Shown here one piece after another: positions 17,695 through 26,498 of a DNA stretch of 64,000 bases. Origin of the DNA: Azospirillum canadense (lineage in GTDB: Bacteria; Pseudomonadota; Alphaproteobacteria; Azospirillales; Azospirillaceae); assembly GCF_025961225.1 (NCBI RefSeq), contig NZ_JAOQNG010000001.1, forward strand, positions 186,001-250,000, in the 5' to 3' direction. Numbering within the stretch: the stretch's first letter is position 1; each line of letters opens with the position of its first letter. The position numbers and the translations under genes were made by a program. Below the pieces are notes generated by a model. It saw only the letters and a program-made list of their open reading frames with translations. It searched no databases and was not told where the DNA came from.

Positions 17695-17754
17695 CTACAA
17701 AAGATCAAAAAATATAAATCCGTATACATCGGTTTCCCGACAAAACTCCAACCC

Positions 17755-18255
17755 CTACACCAACGCCCTATATATCCCCGCCGTCTCCGCATCGAACACG
17801 ACGAACCGCACCTCTTCGATCGTGTCGTCCTTCGACATCTCGTCCCGCACCGCCGCCACCGCGATTTCCGCGGCGCGTTGCTTGGGAAAGCCGTAGATGC
17901 CCGTGCTGATGGCCGGGAAAGCCAGGGTGCGGATGCCATGCCGACGCGCCAAGGCCAGCGCCGAGCGGTAGCAGCTCTCCAGAAGACGTTCCTCGTCCGA
18001 CCCGCCGCCGTGCCAGACCGGGCCGACGCAGTGGATGATGTATGGGGCGGGCAGGTTGTAGCCCTGCGACAGGCGGCAGTCGCCCGTGGGGCAACCGCCG
18101 ATCCCGTCCAGTTCGCGTTGCAGGTCCGGCCCCGCGGCGCGGTGGATCGCCCCGTCCACGCCGCCGCCGGCCTTCAGGGCGGCGTTGGCGGCGTTGACGA
18201 TGGCGTCCACCGTCTGGCGGGTGATGTCGTCCTCGACGACGCGGATCCGGTCCAT
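17755..18255 (-). CDS. macrodomain O-acetyl-ADP-ribose deacetylase (YmdB-like)
   Basis: This 166-residue stand-alone macrodomain has DAIVNAANAALKAGGGVDGA (17-36), which gives the ADP-ribose-binding asparagine and glycine loop, and LAFPAISTGIYGFP (about 115-128), the phosphate-binding loop. This subclass removes ADP-ribose from glutamate/aspartate or deacetylates O-acetyl-ADP-ribose, the sirtuin by-product. ATG 18255 follows GAGG. It lies 42 bases downstream of ppa on the same strand, so they could be co-transcribed. Confidence 0.93.
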   Translation of the reverse strand: MDRIRVVEDDITRQTVDAIVNAANAALKAGGGVDGAIHRAAGPDLQRELDGIGGCPTGDCRLSQGYNLPAPYIIHCVGPVWHGGGSDEERLLESCYRSALALARRHGIRTLAFPAISTGIYGFPKQRAAEIAVAAVRDEMSKDDTIEEVRFVVFDAETAGIYRALV

Positions 18256-18297
18256 GCAACCTCGTCCTGCTTTACAAGTCGATCAGACCAAGCGCGA

Positions 18298-18855
18298 TCA
18301 GACCACCGGGCCCGGCTGGCCCTTGGTGGCGGCGGCGGCGCGCTCCATGCCTTCCTGGATCTTCTTGGCGGCTTCCTGCTCGTCGCCCCAGCGCAGGATC
18401 TTGACCCACTTGCCCTTCTCCAGGTCCTTGTAGTGCTGGAAGAAGTGGGCGATCTGCTCGGTGGTGATCTCCGGCAGGTCCTTGTAGGACTTCACGCTGC
18501 TGTAGAACGGGTGCAGCTTGTCGACCGGCACGGCCAGCAGCTTCTCGTCCTCGCCGCCCTCGTCCTCCATGTACAGCACGCCGATCGGGCGCGAGCGCAG
18601 GACGGCGCCCGGAATGACCGAATGGCGGCCGACCACGCAGACGTCCACCGGGTCGCCGTCGCCCGACAGGGTGTGCGGGATGAAGCCGTAGTTGCAGGGG
18701 TAGTACATGGCCGTGTGCAGGAAGCGGTCGACGAACATCGCGCCCGACTCCTTGTCGATCTCGTACTTCACCGGCTCGCCGCGCAACGGGATCTCGATGA
18801 CCACGTTCACGTCCCACGGGGCGTTCTTGCCGACCGGAACCTTGCTGAGATCCAT
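18298..18855 (-). CDS. ppa: inorganic pyrophosphatase
   Basis: This 185-residue soluble family I pyrophosphatase has EIPLRGEPVKYEIDKESG (21-38), NYGFIPHTLSGDGDPVDVCV (55-74) with the metal-binding DGDPVD, and KWVKILRWGD. It hydrolyses pyrophosphate to phosphate and drives biosynthetic reactions. The start is ATG 18855 (AAGGAT upstream), where the family's N-terminus begins. It is divergent from the YejA-like gene, with 161 bases between starts. Confidence 0.96.
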   Translation of the reverse strand: MDLSKVPVGKNAPWDVNVVIEIPLRGEPVKYEIDKESGAMFVDRFLHTAMYYPCNYGFIPHTLSGDGDPVDVCVVGRHSVIPGAVLRSRPIGVLYMEDEGGEDEKLLAVPVDKLHPFYSSVKSYKDLPEITTEQIAHFFQHYKDLEKGKWVKILRWGDEQEAAKKIQEGMERAAAATKGQPGPVV

Positions 18856-19016
18856 GGAAACTATCCTTCGACTGCAATAGCGGAATGCGCGGGATTGAGG
18901 ACGTCGATTGAGGACGTCGGCCGTACCTCCCGACGCCGCGCGCGCGGAGTTTAGGCAGAAGCGGGCATAAGTCAAAGACACTTGCGCGGGTGCGTCAAAG
19001 GGACGAGCCTCATGTG

Positions 19017-20861
19017 ATGCGTCCAGCCCTTCTTTCGCTGCTTTTTCTCGCCATTGTCTCCCTGCCGGTCCAGGCCGAAACGGTGTCTGGGGGGAGTGGT
19101 CACACCACTTCGGACCCCCGTCATGGAATCGTCATGCATGGTATTGCCATGCACGGTGACCTTGCCCTGCCGCCGGGCTTCGATCATTTCGGCTACGTCA
19201 ACCCGGACGCGCCCAAGGGGGGCGTCCTGCGGCAGGCGGTCACCGGCGGCTTCGACACCCTGAACCCGCATGTGGTGAAGGGGGTTCCCGCCCTGGGGCT
19301 CGGTTTCGTGTTCGAGACGATGCTGGTCCGCTCCTGGGACGAGCCCTTTTCGCTCTACGGCCTGCTGGCCGAAAGCCTGGAGGTGCCGGAGGACCGCGGC
19401 GAGGCCATCTTCCACCTGAACCCGGCCGCGCGCTGGCACGATGGCACGCCGATCACCGCCACCGATGTCCTCTTCTCGCTTGAGGTGCAGCGGGTCCACG
19501 GCACGCCCAACCGTCGCCAGTTCTACGCCAAAGTCGCGACCGCCGCGGCGCTGGACGACCGCACCGTGCGCTTCACCTTCGCTCCCGGCCCGGATGGCAC
19601 GCTCGACCGCGAGATGCCGCTGCTGATGGGGCTGATGCCGATCCATTCCAAGGCGTGGTGGGCGGGCAAGGATTTCGAGCGGACGACGCTCGACCCACCC
19701 ATGGGCAGCGGTCCTTACCGGGTGGCCCTGGTCGACGCCGGCCGGCGCATCGTCTACGAACGGGTGCGCGACTACTGGGGCCGCGACCTGCCGACCCGCC
19801 GCGGCTTGTTCAATGTGGACGCCCTGGATTTCACCTACTACCGCGACGACACGGTGGCGCTGGAGGCTTTCAAGGCCGGGGAGGGAGACGTGCGGCGCGA
19901 GTCGGACCCTGGAAAATGGGCCACCGGCTACGACGGCCCCGCTCTGCGCGACAGGCGCATCGTGCTGGAGGAACTGCCGCACCACCGGCCGGAGTTTGCC
20001 CGCGGCCTGATCTTCAACACGCGCCGCCCCCTGTTCCAGGACCCACGGGTGCGTCAGGCGCTGGGTCTCGCCACCGACTTCGCCTGGATCGGCAAGACGC
20101 TGTTCCACGGCGCGCTGGTCCGCACGGCGAGCTACTACCCCAACTCCGAGCTGGCGGCGACGGGGGTGCCGGAGGGGCGGGAGCTGGCGGTGCTGGAACA
20201 CTTCCGCGACCGGCTGCCGCCGGCCCTGTTCACCCAACCCTTCGCCCTGCCGCAGACCGACGGCACCGGCCCGGCCGGGGGGCGCGCCAACCTGCGGGAG
20301 GCGATGCGGCTGCTGGGGGAGGCCGGCTGGCGCGTCCGCGACGGGCGGCTGCTCGACGCCGCGGGCCACCCCTTCGCCTTCGAGATCCTGCTGGGCACCC
20401 CCGCCGACGAGCGCGTGGCGCTGGAATTCGCCCGCACCCTGGAACGGCTGGGCATCGCCGCGTCGGTGCGTGCGGTGGACAACGCGCAGTACCAGGCGCG
20501 GCTGGACCATTTCGACTTCGACATGACCGTGCGCTGGTGGGTGTCCACCCTCTCGCCCGGCAACGAGCAGCTCTACTACTACGGCTCCGCCGCCGCCGAC
20601 CAGCCCGGCAGCCGCAACCTCGCCGGCATCCGCGACCCGGTGGTGGACGCCATCGCCGCCTCCATCGCCGAGGCCCGCACCCGCGACGACCTCGTCGCCC
20701 GCGTCCGCGCGCTCGACCGGGTGCTGCTGTGGGGCCACTACATGGTGCCGCTGTTCTACAGCCCGGTGGACCGCATGGCCCGCTGGTCCCGCCTGAAACG
20801 GCCGGAGGTAACGCCGCTCTATGGCCCGCTCATCGAATCCTGGTGGGTGGAGGGGCCGTGA
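19017..20861 (+). CDS. periplasmic oligopeptide-type ABC transporter binding protein (YejA-like)
   Basis: This 614-residue family 5 solute-binding protein has a signal peptide ending near VQA (residues 1-20: MRPALLSLLFLAIVSLPVQA). Typical features are HGDLALPPGFDHFGYVNPDAPKGG after processing, RWHDGTPITATDVLFSLE, and GLIFNTRRPLFQDPRVRQAL. The longer YejA branch binds peptides (microcin C in E. coli). No yejBEF permease or ATPase genes follow, so it is an orphan in this window. ATG 19017 starts the signal peptide; GTG 18990 would put extra residues before it. Confidence 0.9.
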   Translation: MRPALLSLLFLAIVSLPVQAETVSGGSGHTTSDPRHGIVMHGIAMHGDLALPPGFDHFGYVNPDAPKGGVLRQAVTGGFDTLNPHVVKGVPALGLGFVFETMLVRSWDEPFSLYGLLAESLEVPEDRGEAIFHLNPAARWHDGTPITATDVLFSLEVQRVHGTPNRRQFYAKVATAAALDDRTVRFTFAPGPDGTLDREMPLLMGLMPIHSKAWWAGKDFERTTLDPPMGSGPYRVALVDAGRRIVYERVRDYWGRDLPTRRGLFNVDALDFTYYRDDTVALEAFKAGEGDVRRESDPGKWATGYDGPALRDRRIVLEELPHHRPEFARGLIFNTRRPLFQDPRVRQALGLATDFAWIGKTLFHGALVRTASYYPNSELAATGVPEGRELAVLEHFRDRLPPALFTQPFALPQTDGTGPAGGRANLREAMRLLGEAGWRVRDGRLLDAAGHPFAFEILLGTPADERVALEFARTLERLGIAASVRAVDNAQYQARLDHFDFDMTVRWWVSTLSPGNEQLYYYGSAAADQPGSRNLAGIRDPVVDAIAASIAEARTRDDLVARVRALDRVLLWGHYMVPLFYSPVDRMARWSRLKRPEVTPLYGPLIESWWVEGP

Positions 20862-20875
20862 GAGACGTGCTCATT

Positions 20876-21019
20876 CTTCACAAATTTCGCGGATTTGGGC
20901 GCGGGTTTTCGGGATTTTTTTGATGGAACGTGCCGACGCTCGGGCCGTTCGAGGAAGCTGGCGGTCAGCAAGCGAAATCATCCCGGAAATCCCTGTAAAA
21001 ATCCCCGAAATCCGTGAAG
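20876..21019. repeat. CACGGATTTC-type imperfect inverted repeat, copy 2
   Basis: The left arm (CTTCACAAATTTCGCGGATT and onward to 20921) and the right arm (20980-21019, ending CCCCGAAATCCGTGAAG) are imperfect complements separated by about 58 bases. It lies between the convergent YejA-like and cytidylate-kinase-like genes. Confidence 0.65.
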
Positions 21020-21041
21020 ACGGAGCACACGCCCGAGAATC

Positions 21042-21725
21042 CTACCCCCGCTCCCTATGCGCCCGGTAACCCTGCACGATCAGGTCGGCCACGGCGTCCA
21101 GGCTGACGAAGTGATCGGTGTTGACGATCAGGTCGTATTGCAGCGGGTCGTTGTTGGTGACCTTGAAGGTCTCCTGGAAGAACTTGGCGCGGGCGGCGTT
21201 GACTTTGTGCAGCTCGGTCAGCGCCGCGGCGACCTTGCCCGCGTCGTCGCCGGCCAGCCGGCGGGCGCAGACCTCGTCGGAGCCGACGATCCGCACGCGG
21301 AAGCGCGGCGCCCCGCGCAGAAGCAGGTGCGCGCCGCGCCCGACGATCACGCCGCCGCGAAAGGCGATGCCGTTGACGACGCGGGTCAGCAGCTGCTGGT
21401 ACTCCGACAGCGGGTCGTGCAGCCCCATCAGGCTGGCGTAGAGGAACATGCCCGCGCGCCCTGGCAACCTTTCGTCCAACTGCCGCATCAGCGCGGGGTC
21501 GGACTTGGCCGCGGCCACCACGGCGTCGAGGATTTCCTTGTCGAAGCAGGGAATGCCCAGCGCCGCCGCCACCTTCGGCGCGATGACGTCGCCGCCGGCG
21601 CCATGATCGCGCGCGATGGTGACGACGGGGGGCGGCTTCTCCAGCGCGCCGGAATGCGGCCGGTGCGGGTGCAGCTGGTCGGTCTGGATGTAGGTGAGGA
21701 GCGCCTGGAATTCGTCGCGGGCCAT
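21042..21725 (-). CDS. cytidylate kinase-like family protein
   Basis: This 227-residue protein starts at ATG 21725 with GGAGG upstream. It matches the Cytidylate_kin2 type: VVTIARDHGAGGDVIAPKVAAALGIPCFDKEIL (about 34-66) replaces a classic Walker A but keeps glycines and DKEI. VIVGRGAHLLLRGAPRFRVRIV and a basic VNAARAKFFQETF region near the C-terminus form the lid-like part. A nucleotide or small-molecule kinase role is likely; the true substrate is not established. It is 131 bases downstream of ubiB on the same strand. Confidence 0.85.
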   Translation of the reverse strand: MARDEFQALLTYIQTDQLHPHRPHSGALEKPPPVVTIARDHGAGGDVIAPKVAAALGIPCFDKEILDAVVAAAKSDPALMRQLDERLPGRAGMFLYASLMGLHDPLSEYQQLLTRVVNGIAFRGGVIVGRGAHLLLRGAPRFRVRIVGSDEVCARRLAGDDAGKVAAALTELHKVNAARAKFFQETFKVTNNDPLQYDLIVNTDHFVSLDAVADLIVQGYRAHRERG

Positions 21726-21856
21726 CGGCAGCCTCCGGATCCGGTTGCGACAACGTTCCGTGTCTGGGGCCAGTGTCCGGCTGCCGCAACGTCCGGTCAA
21801 GCGCGCCCAAGGGGGGAGGGGCGAGCGGTCGCACCCCCTCCGATATCCACCTGTGG

Positions 21857-23395
21857 TTACAGCAGTTCCACCGCGATGACCGCCAGCAGCACGAGGATCG
21901 CCCAGATCGCGATGCGCTCGCTCAGCCGCCGCTCCACCCAGCGTTCCAGCATGAAGAGGATGGAGTTCGGGTGCAGGCGCAGGCCCCCCTCGGCGATCTG
22001 GGTGGCAGCTTCCTCGGCCCGGCGCACCAGATGCGGCAGGCGGCGGATGGTCACCACGGCGGCCTCCAGGTCGTCGAGGATCTGCGCCTCCGGCCCGCGG
22101 TTCTCGCGCATCCACTCCTCGATCAGCGGGCGCGCCAGCTCCCACATGTTGATCTTGGGGTTCAGGATGCGGCCCACGCCCTCCGCGGTCAGCATGCTCT
22201 TTTGCAGGAGCAGCAGCTGCGGCTGCGTTTCCATCTCGAACTGTTCCGTCACCGCAAACAGCTGCGCCAGCAGCCGCCCGACGGAGATCTCGTTCAGCGG
22301 CTTGTTCTGCAACGGCTCGCCGATGGCGCGGCAGGCCTGGGTGAAGACCTCGATCGACTGGTGGCGCGGGACGTATCCGGCGTCGAAATGGACCTGCGCG
22401 ACGCGGCGGTAATCGCCGGTCAGGAAGCCGATGAGCATGTCGGCGAGGTAGGTCCGCGTCGCCCGGTCCAGCCGGCCCATGATGCCGAAATCGACGGCGG
22501 CGATGTTGCCGTTCTCGTCGACGAACAGGTTGCCGGGATGCAGGTCGGCGTGGAAGAAGCCGTCGCGGAACACCTGGTTGAAGAAGCTGGCCGACGCCTT
22601 GGCCAGGATCTCGTCCCGGTCGAAGCCCTGCGCCTCCAGCCGGTCGTACTCGTCCACCTTGACGCCGCGGATGCGCTCCAGCGTCAGGACGCGCCGCGCG
22701 GTGCGGTCCCAGTCGATGGTCGGCACGTTGAAGGTCGGGTCGCCCTTGAAGTTCGCGGCCAGCTCCGACGCCGCCGCGGCTTCCATCCGCAGCTCCATCT
22801 CCAGGCGGGAGGTGCGGGCGAAGGTGTCCACCACCTCGCGCGGGCGCAGCCGCTTCAGCTTGGGCATGACCATGACGGCCAGCTCGGCCAGCCAGTAGAA
22901 CAGGTCGATGTCCCGCTCGAAGGCGGTCTCGATGCCCGGCCGCAGCACCTTCACGGCCACCTCGCGCCCGTCGGCGGTCACCGCGAAGTGGACCTGCGCG
23001 ATGGAGGCGGCGGCAACCGGCGTCTCGTCGAAGCTTTGGAACAGCGCCGCGATGGGGGCGCCCAGCTCCTCCTCGACGATGGCGCGGGCCTTGGTACCGG
23101 GGAAGGGCGGCAGCTTGTCCTGCAGCTCGGCGAGGTCAAGCGCCGTCCGCTCCCCCACCAGGTCGGAACGGGTGGACAGCAGCTGCCCCAGCTTGATGTA
23201 GGTTGGCCCCAGCTCCGCCAGCGCGCGGGCGAGGCGCTGGCCGACGCGGCCCGGTTCCTTCCGGTTGCCGACCCAGCGCCAGAACATCGCGATGCCCGGC
23301 GCGCTGTCCGACAGCGTCTCCGGCAGCGCGTTGTAGCGGGCCACCGTGCGGGCGATGCCGAACAGGCGGACGAGGTTGCGGACGGTTCGGAACAC
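21857..23395 (-). CDS. ubiB: UbiB-family atypical kinase/ATPase for ubiquinone biosynthesis
   Basis: This 512-residue protein has the UbiB KxGQ signature in YIKLGQLLSTRSDL (residues 66-79), AAASIAQVH (the alanine-rich nucleotide loop), AVKVLRPG, and DLHPGNLFVDENGNIAAVDFG with the catalytic and metal aspartates. Two membrane segments at the C-terminus (AIWAILVLLAVIAVELL) anchor it. It supports coenzyme Q synthesis as an ATPase. The start is GTG 23395, three bases after the ubiE stop, so the two are translated together. Confidence 0.95.
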   Translation of the reverse strand: MFRTVRNLVRLFGIARTVARYNALPETLSDSAPGIAMFWRWVGNRKEPGRVGQRLARALAELGPTYIKLGQLLSTRSDLVGERTALDLAELQDKLPPFPGTKARAIVEEELGAPIAALFQSFDETPVAAASIAQVHFAVTADGREVAVKVLRPGIETAFERDIDLFYWLAELAVMVMPKLKRLRPREVVDTFARTSRLEMELRMEAAAASELAANFKGDPTFNVPTIDWDRTARRVLTLERIRGVKVDEYDRLEAQGFDRDEILAKASASFFNQVFRDGFFHADLHPGNLFVDENGNIAAVDFGIMGRLDRATRTYLADMLIGFLTGDYRRVAQVHFDAGYVPRHQSIEVFTQACRAIGEPLQNKPLNEISVGRLLAQLFAVTEQFEMETQPQLLLLQKSMLTAEGVGRILNPKINMWELARPLIEEWMRENRGPEAQILDDLEAAVVTIRRLPHLVRRAEEAATQIAEGGLRLHPNSILFMLERWVERRLSERIAIWAILVLLAVIAVELL

Positions 23396-23398
23396 CGG

Positions 23399-24214
23399 TC
23401 AGATCCGCCAGCCGGAATGGATCGCGGCGATGCCGCCCGTCAGGTTGCGCACGCGCACGGCGCCGAAGCCGGCCGCCTCGATCCGCTTGACCAGCGCCTG
23501 CTGCTCGGGGAAGCGGCGGATGCTTTCCACCAGATAGCGGTAGCTGTCCTCGTCGCCGGCCACCATGCGGCCGAGCTTGGGCAGGACGTTGAAGGAATAG
23601 AGATCGTAAATCTCGCGCAACACCGGCAGGACCACGTGGCTGAACTCCAGGCAGAAGAACTTTCCGCCGGGCTTCAACACGCGGCGCGCCTCGGAAAGCG
23701 CGGCGTCGATGCGCGTAACGTTCCGCAGGCCGAACGCAATGGTGTAGGCGTCCACCGATCGGGATGCCACGGGCAGCTTTTCCGCGTCGCCCACCGTCCA
23801 GTCCACGCCGCCCAGGATGCCGCGGTCGAAGGACCGGTCGCGGCCGACCCGCACCATCGACTCGGTGATGTCGCACACCACGGCCCGCCCGCCGCCCCGT
23901 TGCAGGAAGCGGAAGGCGATGTCGCCGGTGCCGCCCGCCACGTCCAGCAGGGTCATGTCGGCCTTCGGCGCGACCATCTCCATCAGCGTGTCCTTCCACA
24001 GCCGGTGGATGCCGCCCGACATCAGGTCGTTCATCAGGTCGTAACGGCCGGCCACGCTGTTGAACACGGCGCGGACGAGACCAGACTTGGCGTCCGGGTC
24101 CACGGGCTTGTACCCGAACCAGTTCCCTTCCGGTCCCACCCCAGGGGTGGAAGCGGAGGCGGAATTGGTGGTGGAGGCTTTTTTCGGGTCGGGAGGGGTG
24201 TGCGGATCGGTCAT
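23399..24214 (-). CDS. ubiE: ubiquinone/menaquinone biosynthesis C-methyltransferase UbiE
   Basis: This class I SAM methyltransferase of 271 residues has NWFGYKPVDPDAKSGLVRAV, FNSVAGRYDLMNDLMSGG, the SAM motif LLDVAGGTGDIAFRF, GLRNVTR and the UbiE signature RVLKPGGKFFCLEFS. It methylates the benzoquinone ring in ubiquinone synthesis. It has an extra 30-residue proline/serine-rich N-terminus. ATG 24214 is used; ATG 24226 is an alternative and neither has a strong Shine-Dalgarno. It forms a two-gene unit with ubiB, divergent from the TPR gene. Confidence 0.94.
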   Translation of the reverse strand: MTDPHTPPDPKKASTTNSASASTPGVGPEGNWFGYKPVDPDAKSGLVRAVFNSVAGRYDLMNDLMSGGIHRLWKDTLMEMVAPKADMTLLDVAGGTGDIAFRFLQRGGGRAVVCDITESMVRVGRDRSFDRGILGGVDWTVGDAEKLPVASRSVDAYTIAFGLRNVTRIDAALSEARRVLKPGGKFFCLEFSHVVLPVLREIYDLYSFNVLPKLGRMVAGDEDSYRYLVESIRRFPEQQALVKRIEAAGFGAVRVRNLTGGIAAIHSGWRI

Positions 24215-24374
24215 GGCGCGCAACATAGCGCGGGCCCCACGCGCGCGCCAGCGGGGGCGTGACCGTGGCAGGGCGGCAAATCGCGCTTTTTTCGCGGGCT
24301 TGACCCCCGCGCCCGGCTTCGCCAGGGTTCCGGCCGGGGATCGGCCCACATGAGAGAGGGGAGCGGGGAGGGGA

Positions 24375-26408
24375 ATGGCGACGGTCCAGGAGGCTCTGCT
24401 CATCGCCTTCGACCACCAGCAGGCCGGGCGCCGGGCCGAGGCCGACGCCCTGTACCAGCGCATTCTCGACGCCGTCCCCGGCCACCCGCCGGCCCTGCAC
24501 CTGCGCGGCCTTCTGCTCGCGCAAGCGGAACGGCTGGAGGAGGCCTGCGCCCTGATCGCCGAGGCCATCGCGGGCGACGGCTCCGTCCCCGACTACCACA
24601 GCAACCTCGGCGCCGTGCTGGAGGCGCTGGGCCGCGTCGAGCCGGCCACCGATTGCCTGATCCGCGCGGCGCGGCTCGATCCGACGCGGGTCGTTCCGCT
24701 CAACGGCTTTGCGCTGCGCCGCCTGACGAACGGCGCCCGGCCGGACCTTGCGGAGCGGGCGCTGCGCGCGGCCATTGACCTCCGGCCGCTCGACCCGGAC
24801 CTGCGCGTCAACCTCGCCCAGGCGCTGGACTGTCTGCGGCGGCCGGCGCACGCGCTGGCCGAGCTGCGCGTCGCCGCCCTGCTGGCGCCCGGCGACCCGG
24901 CGCTGCTGCGCGATCTGGCGGAACGGCTCGGCGTCGAACCGGGGGAGGCGGGGGAGCGGGCGCTGCGGCGGGCCCTGCGCCTCGACTCGGCGTGGCCCAG
25001 CCTGTGGGACCGACTCGGGACCCGGCACAAGACAGCCGGTCGGCTCACCGAGGCGAACCACGCCTACGAACGCGGGCTGGCCCTTGACCCCGCGGGGGCG
25101 GAGCTGTGGAACAACCGCGCCAGCGTCCTGAAGGGCCAGGGCGCCGCGGACGGCGCGCTGGGCGCGCTGCGGATCGCGGCCGCGCTGCAACCGGCCTCGT
25201 CCGCCATCCGGAACAACCTCGCCGACGCCCTGATGCTCGCCGGCCGCCCGGCCGAGGCGCTGGAGCAGGCCGACGCTGCGCTGGCCCAGGCGCCCGACCT
25301 GGCCGACGCGCGGTTGGCGCGCGCCACCGCCCTGCTGACTCTGGGCCGCTTCGCCGAGGGCTGGGACGCCTGGGAGAACCGCTGGGCGGGCCAAGTCTGG
25401 GCAGACCAAATCGATCGATTTCCGCAACCCGCCTGGACCGGGGAACCGGTGGAGGAGGGGCGCCTGCTCGTCTGGGGGGAGCAGGGCGTCGGCGACGAAC
25501 TGCAATTCGCCGCCCTGCTGCCGCTGTTGACGCAAGCGGGCGTCCGCTGCCTGCTGGAATGCGACGCCCGGCTGGCCCTGCTGCTCGCCCGGTCCCTGCC
25601 GGAGGTGGAGGTCGTTGCGCGCGGCACCCCGCCGGACCCGCGCCTGACCGCGCCCGGCATCGCCGCGCAGACTCCGTCCGGCAGCCTGCCGCGCCGGCTG
25701 CTGCGCGACGCCACTGACTTCCAGCGCCTGCATCCTTACCTCGTTGCGGATCCGGCGCGCACCGCCGCCTTTCGGGCCGCGGATGGGCCAGCGGACAAGA
25801 CGGGCAAGCCGCTGGTCGGCATCGCCTGGCACACCACCAACCCGAAATGGGGCCGCAGCCGGAACATTCCGCTGCCCGATCTGGCGCGGGCGCTGCACGC
25901 CGCCGGCGCGCGCATGGTCGTGCTCCAATACGGCGACTGGGCGGCAGAGGTGGCGGCGCTGGCGGGGGAGGGGATCGACATTGCCATCCCCACGGCCCTC
26001 GACCTTCGCGACGACCTGGACGGCCTCGCCGCCCGCATCGCCGCCACCGATCTGGTGGTCACCATCGACAACGTGACCGCCCACATGGCCGGCGCGCTGG
26101 GCCACCCCGCCTGGGTCCTGCTGGGCCACGCCGCCGACTGGCGCTGGCTGCGCGACCGCCCCGACTCCCCCTGGTACCCGTCGGCCACCCTGTTCCGCCA
26201 GCCGGCGGCGGGGGATTGGGGTGCCGTGCTCGACGCCGTCCGGGAGCGTTTGTGTCAAGTGAGGGGGAGCGTGTGTCAAGTGGGCGGGGAGGGGAAGGGG
26301 AGTGGTTGCGCTGGGCCCCCACCCAACCCTCCCCCATCTTCGACGGGGGAGGGCTTTCAGGGACGCGCGGCGGAGTCCCCTCCCTCACCGAAGGTGGGGG
26401 AGGGCTAG
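24375..26408 (+). CDS. TPR-repeat protein with a GT9/GT41-like C-terminal domain and a repeat-derived tail
   Basis: This 677-residue protein has about eight tetratricopeptide repeats in residues 1-330. A C-terminal Rossmann-like part follows (residues 345-625: VWGEQGVGDELQFAALLPLL, GIAWHTTNPKWGRSRNIPL, DLVVTIDNVTAHMAGALGHPAWVLLG), as in TPR proteins with glycosyltransferase-9/41-like domains. These are sometimes flagellin- or surface-modification enzymes. The last 45 residues (from SGCAGPPPNPPP onward) are encoded by a dispersed CCCTCCCC-type repeat, so the native stop has probably been lost. ATG 24375 follows GGGGAG. Confidence 0.85.
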   Translation: MATVQEALLIAFDHQQAGRRAEADALYQRILDAVPGHPPALHLRGLLLAQAERLEEACALIAEAIAGDGSVPDYHSNLGAVLEALGRVEPATDCLIRAARLDPTRVVPLNGFALRRLTNGARPDLAERALRAAIDLRPLDPDLRVNLAQALDCLRRPAHALAELRVAALLAPGDPALLRDLAERLGVEPGEAGERALRRALRLDSAWPSLWDRLGTRHKTAGRLTEANHAYERGLALDPAGAELWNNRASVLKGQGAADGALGALRIAAALQPASSAIRNNLADALMLAGRPAEALEQADAALAQAPDLADARLARATALLTLGRFAEGWDAWENRWAGQVWADQIDRFPQPAWTGEPVEEGRLLVWGEQGVGDELQFAALLPLLTQAGVRCLLECDARLALLLARSLPEVEVVARGTPPDPRLTAPGIAAQTPSGSLPRRLLRDATDFQRLHPYLVADPARTAAFRAADGPADKTGKPLVGIAWHTTNPKWGRSRNIPLPDLARALHAAGARMVVLQYGDWAAEVAALAGEGIDIAIPTALDLRDDLDGLAARIAATDLVVTIDNVTAHMAGALGHPAWVLLGHAADWRWLRDRPDSPWYPSATLFRQPAAGDWGAVLDAVRERLCQVRGSVCQVGGEGKGSGCAGPPPNPPPSSTGEGFQGRAAESPPSPKVGEG

Positions 26409-26421
26409 GGTGGGGGCCCAA
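26313..26421. repeat. CCCTCCCC-type repeat, copy 2 (overlaps TPR gene 3' end)
   Basis: It starts GGGCCCCCACCCAACCCTCC and ends GGTGGGGGCCCAA. It shares its internal order with 17529-17633: hairpin CCTCCCCCATCTTCGACGGG, then CCCTCCCTCACCGAAGGTGG. The TPR coding frame reads through 96 bases of it. Confidence 0.85.
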
Positions 26422-26498
26422 CTCCAACCACTCCCCACAACCAACTCCCCACCCCCCCCACTTGCGTCACCCCCTCCCCCTCACCACTCTTCCGGACC

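Larger units (their letters stand above)
17418..17754. other. 337-base intergenic repeat cluster
   Basis: No gene is visible. It holds three different dispersed repeats side by side (17457-17509, 17529-17633, 17667-17694), followed by an AT-rich stretch (AAAAATATAAATCCGTATAC) before the convergent macrodomain gene. Confidence 0.7.

Noticed and set aside
17755..18255. Antiphage ADP-ribose system around the macrodomain gene
   Set aside because: Neighbours are ppa and ldh; no toxin, ADP-ribosyltransferase or sirtuin partner is present.
19017..20861. Microcin C uptake operon
   Set aside because: Only the YejA-like binding protein is here, without permease or ATPase genes.
23136..26279. A minus-strand open frame of over 1,000 codons opposite the TPR gene and overlapping ubiE
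   Set aside because: Composition is that of a high-GC shadow frame; it contradicts ubiE and ubiB frames and has no start with a Shine-Dalgarno.
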